From the NCBI RefSeq assembly GCF_023721715.1, contig NZ_JAMDLG010000023.1, positions 62,001 to 126,000 of the forward strand: a stretch of DNA of 64,000 nt. The letters run 5' to 3'. Both the position numbers and the translations under genes were made by a program. The notes beneath the pieces were generated by a model. The model ran no database searches. It was not told the DNA's origin and saw nothing but the letters and a program-made list of their open reading frames with translations. This document shows positions 53,654-62,883 of this stretch, piece by piece (the stretch's first letter is position 1; every line of letters begins with the position of its first letter). This DNA is from Parasegetibacter sp. NRK P23 (lineage in GTDB: Bacteria > Bacteroidota > Bacteroidia > Chitinophagales > Chitinophagaceae).

Positions 53654-54898
53654 CTACCTGCCCTTTATCACCATCGTTCTGTAAACTTCCCCATCGTTTT
53701 CCCATTGCAGAAAATATACACCATTCTGCAGATGGTCGGTATTGAGCGTAAATCCGTTAGCGGTATTTGATACAGTCACCGGGTACAATCTTCCTGCAAC
53801 GTCCATCAGTTGTAAACCTTTAATGTTTCTACTGTTAGCGTTTTTTATTGCAACAAACAACCTATTTGTAAAAGGATTTGGATATGCAAGCAAATTCGCG
53901 CTCTGAGCTCTTCTGATCACCACTACTGCCGAGTAACTAAAGCTGCCGTTTACATCCAACTGTTTCAACCTGTAATGGGCTGTGAGTGGCAAAGCATTTT
54001 GGTCAACATAATGATATTCATGCCGGCTAGTACTTGTTCCATTGCCGACAACCATTCCAATTTTTTCAAAATGTACGCCATCTGCACTTCGTTCAATTTC
54101 AAACCCGGCATTGTCAAGTTCGTTTTCGGAAATCCAGGAAAGAGAATTTCCGCCAACTTTTGCTGTTCCTTTAAAGTCCGACAATTTAACGGGTAACGTG
54201 CCCGTGCCGTGAAAGAGCCTTATGTTGTCGATTGCCCATTCTTCTGATGTTCCATTTGAGTGTGCCCTCAGTCTCAGGTCAAGAGTTGTACCAGTTCCTG
54301 AAATATTAAAAGTGAAATCTGAAAAAACAGCTGAGTTAAGAAGCACAACACCATCACCAACCGAATCTTGTCCGGAACCCGTTCCCGGGTTACTGTTAAT
54401 ACTTAACGGTGTAGAAATGGATGTACTTGATGCCATAAAACAAATCCCGTTTTGCCAGGCGCCGCCGTCAATCCTGTATTCAACCCCAACAAAATCATTA
54501 AAAGGGCTGTTCGGTTTAATATCCCAGTTACTACCCGTACCACTCCCAGCTGCAAATAATGCCTTAAAAACAAGATTCGCTTTTCCCGAAATATCAATGC
54601 CACTCCAGGTGATACTTTGTTCGGCCGCTTGTGCTATCGGAGAAAGCCGATGATCTTCCCCCGCCCAGAACTTACTCCCCTCAAAACCCGAATAAGTGTT
54701 AATAGAAGAAATATTGGCCGTTCCGCAGCGCCAAAAATACCTTGTAGCGGGAGGGCCGCCACTGCTAACATTGGATGAAGGAGTTCTGCTTCCGCTTGAA
54801 GGTGCTCCAGCATCTTCAAATGTATCGCTCCAGAACTGTGTTTGACCATACGTACTGTTGAAAACAAATAAAACAAGGACCGCTAAGATTAATCGCAT
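53654..54898 (-). CDS. T9SS-exported protein with type-A sorting domain
   Basis: A 414-residue protein: signal peptide (to about residue 18, ...NSTYG), then a beta-rich jelly-roll domain (about 20-235). That domain starts FWSDTFEDAGAPSSGSRTPS and contains EEWAIDNIRLFHG, a pattern common in adhesion or MAM/laminin-like domains. A linker LPVKLSDFKGTAKVGGNSLSWISENELDNAGFEIERSADGVHFEKIG precedes the type-A T9SS sorting signal (about 335-414, LLAYPNPFTNRLFVAI...GVYFLQWENDGEVYRTMVIKGR). It should be secreted and attached to the cell surface through A-LPS or released. No enzymatic motif is seen. Confidence 0.85.
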   Translation of the reverse strand: MRLILAVLVLFVFNSTYGQTQFWSDTFEDAGAPSSGSRTPSSNVSSGGPPATRYFWRCGTANISSINTYSGFEGSKFWAGEDHRLSPIAQAAEQSITWSGIDISGKANLVFKALFAAGSGTGSNWDIKPNSPFNDFVGVEYRIDGGAWQNGICFMASSTSISTPLSINSNPGTGSGQDSVGDGVVLLNSAVFSDFTFNISGTGTTLDLRLRAHSNGTSEEWAIDNIRLFHGTGTLPVKLSDFKGTAKVGGNSLSWISENELDNAGFEIERSADGVHFEKIGMVVGNGTSTSRHEYHYVDQNALPLTAHYRLKQLDVNGSFSYSAVVVIRRAQSANLLAYPNPFTNRLFVAIKNANSRNIKGLQLMDVAGRLYPVTVSNTANGFTLNTDHLQNGVYFLQWENDGEVYRTMVIKGR

Positions 54899-55081
54899 GA
54901 TAGGTATAGGTTTTAGAGAAAATATGAACTTGAAATCAGATTAGTCTCGGTCAAACAATGTAACTGTTTAGTCGGAAGAGCCCATCTGCAGTTAATTATT
55001 CACTGGTTCTAACTTCTTGCAAATAAACACAATTTTAAATACTAAATACTTTATATTAAAAAATATTATCATCACGTTTAT
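54899..55081. other. A/T-rich gap upstream of the T9SS gene
   Basis: Part of a 686-base stretch (54899-55584) without an intact gene. This part is clearly more A/T-rich than its neighbours and holds no ORF or recognisable site; a pseudogene remnant, a featureless segment and a terminator follow to the right. Confidence 0.6.
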
Positions 55082-55361
55082 TTAAAAAATAAGTGTACTA
55101 TCGGTGGTTCTTGCGGAATAGTATAATCCCTTGATAAAATCGCTGCTGAGTTTCAGGCGCAGTTCATTGCCTTTGCACATTTTTTGATACAGGATCGCAT
55201 TGAGATAGCGTTCGGTGGTGAAGTAGTTTTTGAGGTTACAATGGGACAACACAGTTTTCATAATGGGTGCTGTGTTGGTTCACCAGCCACAAAAAAGTTT
55301 TTTCATCAGCAGTTTTGTAGACATGAAGAAATGCCTTTTTCACTAGGTCGGCTGTTACAGG
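55082..55361 (-). pseudogene. Frameshifted remnant of an unidentified gene
   Basis: Two overlapping minus-strand reading frames look like one broken protein. The first (55361 to 55236) reads PVTADLVKKAFLHVYKTADE and on to LVNQHSTHYENCVV, then stops. The second (55261 to 55082, 59 codons from ATG) reads KNYFTTERYLNAILYQKMC and on to SSARTTDSTLIF-like sequence with a normal stop. Joining them across a single frameshift near 55250 gives about 90 residues of normal composition without an upstream start codon, since a TAG precedes it. I do not recognise the family. It may be the end of a decayed mobile or accessory gene. The second frame alone could also be a small intact ORF. Confidence 0.4.
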
Positions 55362-55525
55362 CTAGTCTTTAAAATCCAATCAATCCATACATGTTTTTAC
55401 AACTCCTTTTTTTACAGTTTCTTAAAAGGTTTTGGTGAATCGCTAGGATAATTCACAAAACGATTCACCTGATGTGCTTCAAAAACATTGGTATTTTTTG
55501 ATACCATTTCACCTCCCTAAAAGCC

Positions 55526-55561
55526 AGAAGGCTCGTAAACATTGAGTTTTACGAGCCTTCT
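55526..55561 (-). terminator. Terminator downstream of tRNA-Pro
   Basis: AGAAGGCTCGTAAA (55526-55539) pairs over 14 bases with TTTACGAGCCTTCT (55548-55561) around an eight-base loop, 24 bases beyond the tRNA 3' end on the minus strand; TTTT follows shortly after. Confidence 0.75.
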
Positions 55562-55584
55562 GAATTCTTTTGGACGATATTTCG

Positions 55585-55658
55585 TCGGGAAGACAGGATT
55601 CGAACCTGCGACCCCCTGGTCCCAAACCAGGTGCGCTACCGGCCTGCGCTACTTCCCG
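55585..55658 (-). tRNA. tRNA-Pro (anticodon UGG)
   Basis: The minus strand folds as a complete cloverleaf: acceptor CGGGAAG/CTTCCCG, D stem GCGC/GCGC, anticodon stem CCTGG/CCAGG with loop TTTGGGA (anticodon TGG), a five-base variable loop GGGTC, and T arm GCAGG-TTCGAAT-CCTGT. The discriminator base is A. The CCA end is not encoded and must be added. An exact -7 promoter box lies about 33 bases upstream and a hairpin terminator downstream, so it is a single-gene transcript. Confidence 0.97.
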
Positions 55659-55690
55659 ATCACCTGAAAGGAACACTTTCAAGTGGGCTG

Positions 55691-55698
55691 CAAAGGTA
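55691..55698 (-). promoter_or_regulatory. Candidate -7 box for tRNA-Pro
   Basis: Minus-strand TACCTTTG, exact TAnnTTTG match, 32 bases before the tRNA 5' end. Confidence 0.55.
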
Positions 55699-55867
55699 AT
55701 GGCTTCGGTTTTAAAAATGAAATTTATCTGAAAAAAATTACGGAAAAGAAAACGTCACTAGAATTTTTTCCCTATCTCGTAAATGATTTTCCCGAAAGCG
55801 GAAACATTTCCTCTCCCCGGCACAGAACTTCGCCTAGCTGATTTTTACGCTATAACATTCTACAAGC

Positions 55868-56560
55868 ATGAAATTGAAACAATTCCTCCTGGCGGTTACC
55901 ATGGTATTTACTGCCGCCTCCGCCAGCGCCCACGCACTCTGGATCGAAACCAACGCCTCCGGCAAAGCAGGACAAGCCCAGGACGTGAAAATATTCTATG
56001 GAGAATACGCCGAAAATGAAAGAGACTCCGTTGCCAAATGGTATTCCGATATAAAACAACTTACGCTTTGGCTTATAGCCCCTGACGGGAAGAAGACCAA
56101 ACTCGATTGTACGCCAGGCGTATTGCACCTGTCCGCATCTTTTACACCGGAAATGGAAGGGAACTACATCCTTTCTATTTCACACGATACAAAAGATTTT
56201 CCCGGCACTATGCGCTACCAGTTCAACACCAATGCATCGGTTGTCGTAGGTAAATCAACGCCTGACACGTTTAAAGGGAACGATATTCATGTAACCGCAA
56301 CACTTCAAAATGTTAAGGTTGCCATTAAAGCTTACCTGAACGGAACGCCAGCGGCAAACATGCAGGTAGAAGTGGTTTCTCCTGAAGGCTGGCGCAAGAC
56401 TTTCGTAGCCGATAAAAATGGTGAACTGGCTTTTACGCCTACTTGGAAGGGCCGCTATATGCTGGAGGTTACTGATACGGAAAAGAAGCCGGGAACTTTA
56501 GCAGGGAAGAACTATGAATCCACATGGAGGTGCTCCACTAATAGTTTTGTGTGGAAATAA
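55868..56560 (+). CDS. DUF4198 family periplasmic protein
   Basis: A 230-residue protein with signal peptide MKLKQFLLAVTMVFTAASASA, so the mature protein begins HALWIETNASG, an N-terminal His start typical of DUF4198 proteins. Two beta-sandwich domains follow: about 22-130, and about 135-225 with a carboxypeptidase-like APMNVEVVSPEGW-type strand pattern (here AANMQVEVVSPEGWRKTF) and FTPTWKGRYMLEVTD. DUF4198 proteins are linked in other bacteria to nickel/cobalt uptake (NikK/CbiK-like), with the N-terminal histidine a possible metal ligand. No transporter is adjacent here. Its 3' end is convergent with the DUF4132 gene, 9 bases apart. Confidence 0.82.
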   Translation: MKLKQFLLAVTMVFTAASASAHALWIETNASGKAGQAQDVKIFYGEYAENERDSVAKWYSDIKQLTLWLIAPDGKKTKLDCTPGVLHLSASFTPEMEGNYILSISHDTKDFPGTMRYQFNTNASVVVGKSTPDTFKGNDIHVTATLQNVKVAIKAYLNGTPAANMQVEVVSPEGWRKTFVADKNGELAFTPTWKGRYMLEVTDTEKKPGTLAGKNYESTWRCSTNSFVWK

Positions 56561-56569
56561 ACAGCGCAT

Positions 56570-59515
56570 CTAACCAGATGCGGCCGTTTTAATGCTTTCG
56601 ACAGCAGCGAAGACCTCGCTTAAAAAAATAGGTGGGGCCTCGTTTAGAGGAACCAGTTTTTCATCGTGATCATTTTGAGGTGGGGTGAACCAGGTGCTTT
56701 CTTTTTTAGAAAGTTCAAGCAGGTAAAGCCTGCCGGTTTTTTCTTCCATTCCCCAGCCGAAACCTGCACCCACACCCTCCACTTCCAAAACAGCTTCTAT
56801 GCCTTTTTCGGGGTAGGGAAGGTGAAAGGCTTCTACCATGCCGCCGTCTCCTACGGAGCCTTTTCGCCAGCCACTTCTTTCTAAAGTGCTTCTGATGGCG
56901 CCTTCTTTTCTTTTTATGCCTTCAAAAGTACGGATGATGCGTTTGGAGAGATCCTGTTCAGGTATCACAACCGTTTTCCGTTCCAACTGCGGGAAGATGG
57001 GGGCGATATCGTTTTTGTAAAAAAGTTGTTTCCATTGCTGTAGGGCAGACTGCTCCAGTTGAACGGGGTGTACTATGCCAATAATAGCGTCTTCGGGGAT
57101 GGTTGTTTCTTCTTCTTCCGCGTTGAGTAAGGACGTGTCATCGCTGCAATAAAAGCAGGTTTGTAGTTCGCCGTTCTCATCAAAACAACCCCACAATAGC
57201 CTTGTAGCGTAAATGAACATGATGGGATTTTCCAGGAAAAAGGCCGACCATTGGGAGAAGGTCCATTTTCTTTGTACAACAAGGTAGTATTCCAGTCTGG
57301 GTGATTGTGCTTTCACCACATCCTTAATTTCTTTTCCGATGGCTTTTAATTTTTCTTTCGTTTCCGTAGGGGCTACAGCGGGTATTGTTTTAAGTTTTTT
57401 ATTGCGTTCATCCAGGAAAGCAATCTTGAAATCGCTGTCAATAAATGCGCGGTATGTTTCTCCGTTGGCATCGAATGGGAAGAAAAGTCCTTCGAAGCCG
57501 AAATCAGGCACAATGCGGTCACCTAGTTCATTGGCTGATATGCCAAGTTCCGCGGCGGCGTTTTCCAGGGCCGCCGCGGCGGCTGCACCCACGTTCTTTT
57601 TTTTATTCCTGTATTGTCGGCTGTACCATTCCACCCAGCGCAGGGCTTTATCGCTACCCTGAAGGGCCAATGCCGATACGCCGTATTCAGCCATTTTATA
57701 CCGGCTTTCTTCTATCCATTTGTTGGTAAGCGTTCTGAGATGATCTACGATTGTATCGTTCCCTAATAGCGCGGCCGTGGCAATAAGGTATTTGTCTCCC
57801 GGTTGCGCGCCGTTCTTAATAAAGTATTGAATGAGCGCAAGGGCGAAGGGGGCATTACGTTGTTTATCGGTCAATGCTATCAGCAAACGGGCTTCTTTGT
57901 CCGACCGCATGGTTTTTACACGCTGCATCCTGTACAAAAGGAAACGCACCATATCTTGCTCTGCCGGGTTTCCATCGGTCATATACAGTGGAGGAAGTGC
58001 TGCTTCAATGCCTTCCGTCCCTTTTATGTTGCCGAGCTTTCCTCTGTTGCGTGCTGCCGCAATCAATGTGTTCAGTCCTTCAGGCGTAACGGCTGCTGAA
58101 AGGGGATGGTCCACGGCTTCCAACAGTACATCACGGGCATCATCGTTCACTTCTGTATCAATGGCTTCAGCAATGGCTTTTAATGCGGTTTCGGAGCGGA
58201 GCATGCTCAGCATTACAGCGGCTGATAGCCTGGTGTCGGCCTTTTTGTGTTTCAGCAATGGAATGGCGTGTGCTTCCACGTCCGGGTCAAGTTTTACAAG
58301 CAGTCTGGCGCATTCCAGGCGCATCAGTTTTGTTTTTACGCCGATTCCCGTATACAAAACGGGGATATATCTATCGGGTTCAAATGTTTTCTCCAGGACC
58401 TTTAATGCTGCACGCATCGTGGGTACGCCCCCCGGTTCATATACCACCAATTGTTGCAAAAGGGGTAAGGCATCCTTTTGTAATGTTTGGGAAAGAACAT
58501 ACACCACTCCTTCGGGGATGAATTTTTTCTCCCTAATCCAACCTTCCACGAAAGCGGTCCCCTCATTTTTATGGTGAAGCAGCACGAAATAGAGCGCTAC
58601 CGCGGTAAAAGAATTGGCGCTGTAAGGGAACGATGCGAATTCCGGAAGCATAATACTTCCTTCCCAATTGTTTGCATTGAGCCATGGTGTTACTTTCTGA
58701 AGATAAACCCGGCTCATTTCCAACAGGATGGGTTGGAACCTGCTGCTGTCTGTAAGATACAATCCATAAGCCGCAGCAAGTTTACTCCCGTAGTCGTTCC
58801 CGTGTGGGGTGATGTGCTGCATTGCCGCGAGCAGCATTTTCAGGTACTTCCCTTCTTTGTAGTCAACAAGGTACGGGATGGCCCAGTTGCCATTACTTTG
58901 GAACAACGCTTCCAGGTATTTTTCCGCAAGTTCAGGGCGTACTTCATCCAATAAAGTAAAGTATTGGAAACTCCAGTTTGTGTTGCTGAAGAAGTTACCC
59001 GAAGGGGAAATAAGTCCTTTGTTTCTATAGACGATCTCTTTCAGAAAGGATTGCAACGGTTCGTGTTTGGGCCATTCTTCTTTTAACGATTCAGGAATGG
59101 TTGAAAACACGAACAGCTTAAACAGGTCAACATCGTTCAGGCCAATTTTTTGAAACTGAAGTTTCGCCGCATCGAACACTGGTTTTGTGGGATGATCGAA
59201 CATGTATTGGATCAGCCAATTGCTGAAACTATGTTGCAGGAATGGGCCGAGGTCAGGATGTTGTATCAGGTCCAGTATCAGTTGGTCTTTATCGCCGGGT
59301 GGATCAATTTGTTCAAGTAGTAAGGGCAGTGGCGACCAGTAATGGTCCGCATGATGTTGCTGGTACTGTTGAAAAGATGAATGGGCTCCGCAAAGATATC
59401 CTGTGATGAGGTCGTAATTGGGAGAGGCCCTGATGGTGTCCATCGTAACGTAGCCGTGAAACTTTTGGAAGGCATTTGTCAGGAACGCTTCTATCTGTTC
59501 TATGGTAAAAGGCAT
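56570..59515 (-). CDS. DUF4132 protein with HEAT-like repeats (MolR/YehI-like)
   Basis: The 981-residue soluble protein has no signal peptide. Residues about 1-500 are helical, with HEAT/armadillo-like repeats (LMRLECARLLVKLDPDVEAHAIPLLKHKKADTRLSAAVMLSML). A DUF4132 domain lies at about 720-940: LKAIGKEIKDVVKAQSPRLEYYLVVQRKWTFSQWSAFFLENPIM, LLWGCFDENGELQTCF, IIGIVHPVQL, FPQLERKTVVIPEQD. The family includes E. coli MolR/YehI; its biochemical role is unknown. It is the last gene of a four-gene operon, 6 bases after the VWA gene, so stoichiometric partners in a complex are likely. Confidence 0.85.
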   Translation of the reverse strand: MPFTIEQIEAFLTNAFQKFHGYVTMDTIRASPNYDLITGYLCGAHSSFQQYQQHHADHYWSPLPLLLEQIDPPGDKDQLILDLIQHPDLGPFLQHSFSNWLIQYMFDHPTKPVFDAAKLQFQKIGLNDVDLFKLFVFSTIPESLKEEWPKHEPLQSFLKEIVYRNKGLISPSGNFFSNTNWSFQYFTLLDEVRPELAEKYLEALFQSNGNWAIPYLVDYKEGKYLKMLLAAMQHITPHGNDYGSKLAAAYGLYLTDSSRFQPILLEMSRVYLQKVTPWLNANNWEGSIMLPEFASFPYSANSFTAVALYFVLLHHKNEGTAFVEGWIREKKFIPEGVVYVLSQTLQKDALPLLQQLVVYEPGGVPTMRAALKVLEKTFEPDRYIPVLYTGIGVKTKLMRLECARLLVKLDPDVEAHAIPLLKHKKADTRLSAAVMLSMLRSETALKAIAEAIDTEVNDDARDVLLEAVDHPLSAAVTPEGLNTLIAAARNRGKLGNIKGTEGIEAALPPLYMTDGNPAEQDMVRFLLYRMQRVKTMRSDKEARLLIALTDKQRNAPFALALIQYFIKNGAQPGDKYLIATAALLGNDTIVDHLRTLTNKWIEESRYKMAEYGVSALALQGSDKALRWVEWYSRQYRNKKKNVGAAAAAALENAAAELGISANELGDRIVPDFGFEGLFFPFDANGETYRAFIDSDFKIAFLDERNKKLKTIPAVAPTETKEKLKAIGKEIKDVVKAQSPRLEYYLVVQRKWTFSQWSAFFLENPIMFIYATRLLWGCFDENGELQTCFYCSDDTSLLNAEEEETTIPEDAIIGIVHPVQLEQSALQQWKQLFYKNDIAPIFPQLERKTVVIPEQDLSKRIIRTFEGIKRKEGAIRSTLERSGWRKGSVGDGGMVEAFHLPYPEKGIEAVLEVEGVGAGFGWGMEEKTGRLYLLELSKKESTWFTPPQNDHDEKLVPLNEAPPIFLSEVFAAVESIKTAASG

Positions 59516-59521
59516 AAGGTA

Positions 59522-60661
59522 TTATTTTTTCAGCACAATATTTTCTCTTGCGGCCCATTGCGAGATGTCTTGCCGGGCAAGTGCGGCCGCCATGAGCTCA
59601 GGAAATTTATCAGGCGTACAGGCGAATACGGGCACACCAATAGAGGCGAGGTATTGTGCGTTGGATTGGTCGAATGAAGGGGCACCTTCGTTGTTGAGGG
59701 CCAGCAGCACTATGAGCTGAACGCCGGAAGCCACCAGTTCGGCGGCACGTTTTTTCATGCCGGCGGGATCGCCACCTTCATAGAGGTCGGTAATCAGCAC
59801 CATTACCGTGTCGGTGGGGCGGGAGATGATTTTGGTGCAATAGCTGAGCGCCGCGTGTATATCTGTTCCGCCACCCAGTTGCACACCGAACAGCAGGTCA
59901 ACGGGATCGTCCAGTTCTTCGGTAAGGTCAGCCACAGCCGTGTCGAATACTACCATTTTTGTTTTAACAGCGGGGATGGATGCCATTACGGAACCGAAAA
60001 TACCTGAATAGACCACTGAGGTGCCCATAGAGCCGCTTTGGTCCAGACAAAGCACCACATCTATCAGCGAAGATCTTTTCCGGCCGTAGCCGATCTTTGT
60101 TTCGGGGATCACGGTTTTGTAGTCCGGCTGGTAATGGCGCAGGTTTTTGAGGATGGTCTGATGCCAGTTGATTTCGTTGTGGCGCGGGCGGCGGTTGCGG
60201 ATGCTCCGGTTCAGGCTTCCGGTAATGGCCTGTATGGTAGGCTGGCTGAGTTTTCTCATGAGTTCATCCACTACTTTCCTCACCACTTGCCTCGCGGTAT
60301 CTTTTGTTTTATCGGGGATCACCCTGCTCAGCGTTAATAACGTGGCCACCAGGTTTACATCCGGTGTTATGTTTTCCAGGGTTTCTTTTTCAAAAAGCAT
60401 CTGAGTCAGGTTCAGGCGTTTCATGGCATCCTGTTGCATCACCTGCACCACGGTGGAAGGGAAGTAGGCGCGGATATCGCCCAGCCAGCGGCTAACGTTG
60501 GGGGAAGATGGGCCCAGCCCGCCTTCACGGTTGCTGTCGTAAAGCGCCTGGAGCGTATTGTCCATGCTAAGGTCCAGTCCCGAAAGGTTGACCTGTGTTC
60601 CGTCGTTTTCATTGGCGCCCAGTATCAGTCTCCATTTCCGGAGTAAGGGTTCGTTGTTCAT
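59522..60661 (-). CDS. VWA-domain protein (YehP-like)
   Basis: A 379-residue cytosolic protein. The C-terminal von Willebrand A domain (about 198-375) has a complete MIDAS metal site: D207-Q-S209-G-S211 (VLCLDQSGSMGTS), T in GGGTDIHAAL near 275, and D in LITDLYEGG near 302. The N-terminal 190 residues are helical with RNRRPRHNEINWHQTILKNLRHYQP before the VWA, a linker typical of the CoxE/YehP class. Length is close to E. coli YehP. VWA proteins of this type pair with MoxR ATPases as substrate adaptors. Its ATG overlaps the stop of the DUF5682 gene by four bases. Confidence 0.9.
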   Translation of the reverse strand: MNNEPLLRKWRLILGANENDGTQVNLSGLDLSMDNTLQALYDSNREGGLGPSSPNVSRWLGDIRAYFPSTVVQVMQQDAMKRLNLTQMLFEKETLENITPDVNLVATLLTLSRVIPDKTKDTARQVVRKVVDELMRKLSQPTIQAITGSLNRSIRNRRPRHNEINWHQTILKNLRHYQPDYKTVIPETKIGYGRKRSSLIDVVLCLDQSGSMGTSVVYSGIFGSVMASIPAVKTKMVVFDTAVADLTEELDDPVDLLFGVQLGGGTDIHAALSYCTKIISRPTDTVMVLITDLYEGGDPAGMKKRAAELVASGVQLIVLLALNNEGAPSFDQSNAQYLASIGVPVFACTPDKFPELMAAALARQDISQWAARENIVLKK

Positions 60662-62853
60662 TTTGCGGCGTTGTATTGATGGCCCAGTAATTCCATGATG
60701 AGTGGGATAGCGGCAACGGCCCGTTCTTCGTTGAAGGGCAATTTTTTTTCAGGAGCCGTTCCGGTTGAGCCTGATCCCAGTCTGGCTTTCTCCCCGAGTT
60801 TTCTTCGTTCCGGCGCGGTAAAGCGCGCGAAGGTGCGGCGGATAAGCGGCAACAATTCGAGGAAGGTATTTTCTTCCAGTTGCGCTACCCAATTGTTTAC
60901 TACGTTCCAAAGTGCGGTATCTATCAGCAACAATGTACCACTGCCTTTCAGAAATCCTTCCAGCCATGAAGCCACCAGCGCAGCTGGTGTTGCAGGCGAC
61001 ATGGCCCTGCTAAAATGCGCCGCCAGGTCTGCCCCTTCCAATAGTTTACGGTCGGCGAGTAACCGCGTGGCATAGCCGGCGATCACGGGCGTTGTATGGT
61101 TGCTGAAGGCTATGTTTTGCAAGGTGTTTTCCCAGAGAAGAGCTATTTCTGCATCCTGTAAAATGTTAACGGCGTCGTTCATCCTGAAAACAAGTTCCAG
61201 CAAGTGCTCGGCGGCATCGTCTGAAACGGCTGCGCAGGCATTGGGCAGACTGATACAGACGCGGGTAAGGATCTCCGTTACTACTTCGAGTAGTTTTTGG
61301 GTGTCCGACTGCCGCACGGCGCCATACCGTGCGGCATTTACCAGTTCCGGAACAATTTGCATCAGTTGAATGGTGTCGGAAGTTGCGGCCGATAGTTGTT
61401 CGATCCGTTTGATCACGGCATCCAGCGCTACCGGGAGTTCCGCGGGAAGTGTGTTGATGAGCAAAGCACTGATGGCTTCCAGCGCATCCGATTCGTTCAC
61501 CTGCCGGGTCACATAATTGCCTGCGGCCACTTCCACCGTATTGCCCCATGCGCCTTTTTCAATGATGTCTATTAATAGTTCAGGTTTCCACTGAAGCCGC
61601 CATTGTTCTTTAAAAGTGCCTTTTCCATTCACGGCGGTTTGTTCTCCCCATCTGATGCCAAGCAGGAGCAGCCTGTGCAGTAACCTGCTTCTTTCCAGAT
61701 CGGTCTCTTTTCGCAGATCGAGCGTATAGTCTTTCCAGTCAGCGGAAGGCGGTAGCCTGAGTGATTTTTGTTTTTTCTCAATATCGTTCTGGAGCGGAGG
61801 TTTGGGCACATCGTCCGGCACCGTGCCCAGGTTATTGGCCACCATCAGTTGCTGGTGCACCAGGTGCATGGGGGTGGCGTCTCCGTTACAAAGTACGCTG
61901 AGCGTGGCCTCGTTCAATTCTTCCAATCCTGCTTTTGAATAACCGCGCAAACCTGCCAACGTATTGGCGAGGCGCACTGCTTCCACCACATGCGCCACCG
62001 AAGTATCTAATCCGTTTTCACGGAAGAGGGCCGCTGTAAGCGCCATCCACCGGGTGCCGTCATCATCAGGATGGTGCCAGAGGTGCTGGTACCATCCGGG
62101 GGAAAGAATACCGGCGCCATAGCCTGAATACACACTGAGTCTGCTGTTGCTCCATGGAATCCAGGTACATTCCACTTTCAGTTTCGGTATGCCTTTCAGC
62201 AGGTCATTGTCATCTTTCAGCTTCGGCATGTGCTGAAGGGCGGGAACATGCCATGCGCCGCAGATCACGGCTATTTCTGTGAACATTTCTTTTTCAGCCT
62301 GCCGGATGGTTTTGCGCATGTGTGCTTCCCGGAGCAGTTCCAGTTGTTTTTCTTTTCCGGAATGATCTTCGCGCAATGCATGCATGGCTTCTGCAACGGC
62401 TTCAAATACCTGTTCGTTGTTGCGGCGGTATTCAAACTGGCGCTCCCACCATTTTTCACCATCCGGTATACCGTCGGCCAGGGCGAGTTGTGAGATGGGG
62501 TCATGCGCTACGGGTGCTGTCTCCTCCTGTGTTTCCATGGCGAGTTGTGTGCCGATGGGAAGGTCCATAAAGCGAACCTGTTTTTGCTTTCGTAAGGCGT
62601 ACCGGATGGCCTGCCATTCCGGTGAAAATTCAGCGAAAGGAAAGAAGACGGATTTTTTAGGGTCATCGGGATGAAAGGCCAGAATGGCCACCGGGGGCTT
62701 CAGCGTTTCATGAGCGGCCAATGCCAGTATGGCGTCTGCTTCAGGCGGGCCTTCTATCAATACTACATCAGGGTCCAGCGCTTCCAGGAACTGGAGCACA
62801 CTTCTGGCGGAGCCGGGGCCGTGGTGGCGTATACCTAACAGGTGAACGGGCAT
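60658..62853 (-). CDS. DUF5682 family protein (YehM-like)
   Basis: The 731-residue cytosolic protein of unknown function opens MPVHLLGIRHHGPGSARSVL (H10, H11) followed by DPDVVLIEGPPEADAI (E34). Another conserved stretch, EIAVICGAWHVPALQ, places H202 near residue 200. These three motifs have the look of the TraB/Tiki/ChaN-like superfamily of putative metal-dependent hydrolases (G-x-x-H, E-G, G-A-x-H), so an enzymatic site is plausible; this is inference. The remaining 500 residues are mostly helical. It sits between the MoxR ATPase (30 bases upstream) and the VWA gene (4-base overlap). Confidence 0.87.
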   Translation of the reverse strand: MPVHLLGIRHHGPGSARSVLQFLEALDPDVVLIEGPPEADAILALAAHETLKPPVAILAFHPDDPKKSVFFPFAEFSPEWQAIRYALRKQKQVRFMDLPIGTQLAMETQEETAPVAHDPISQLALADGIPDGEKWWERQFEYRRNNEQVFEAVAEAMHALREDHSGKEKQLELLREAHMRKTIRQAEKEMFTEIAVICGAWHVPALQHMPKLKDDNDLLKGIPKLKVECTWIPWSNSRLSVYSGYGAGILSPGWYQHLWHHPDDDGTRWMALTAALFRENGLDTSVAHVVEAVRLANTLAGLRGYSKAGLEELNEATLSVLCNGDATPMHLVHQQLMVANNLGTVPDDVPKPPLQNDIEKKQKSLRLPPSADWKDYTLDLRKETDLERSRLLHRLLLLGIRWGEQTAVNGKGTFKEQWRLQWKPELLIDIIEKGAWGNTVEVAAGNYVTRQVNESDALEAISALLINTLPAELPVALDAVIKRIEQLSAATSDTIQLMQIVPELVNAARYGAVRQSDTQKLLEVVTEILTRVCISLPNACAAVSDDAAEHLLELVFRMNDAVNILQDAEIALLWENTLQNIAFSNHTTPVIAGYATRLLADRKLLEGADLAAHFSRAMSPATPAALVASWLEGFLKGSGTLLLIDTALWNVVNNWVAQLEENTFLELLPLIRRTFARFTAPERRKLGEKARLGSGSTGTAPEKKLPFNEERAVAAIPLIMELLGHQYNAAK

Positions 62854-62883
62854 TTGGTGGAAATGAAAAGTAAAGAATAATAA

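Noticed and set aside
55184-55372. 62-codon plus-strand frame in the A/T-rich island
   Set aside because: It overlaps the more protein-like minus-strand remnant and has an irregular composition.
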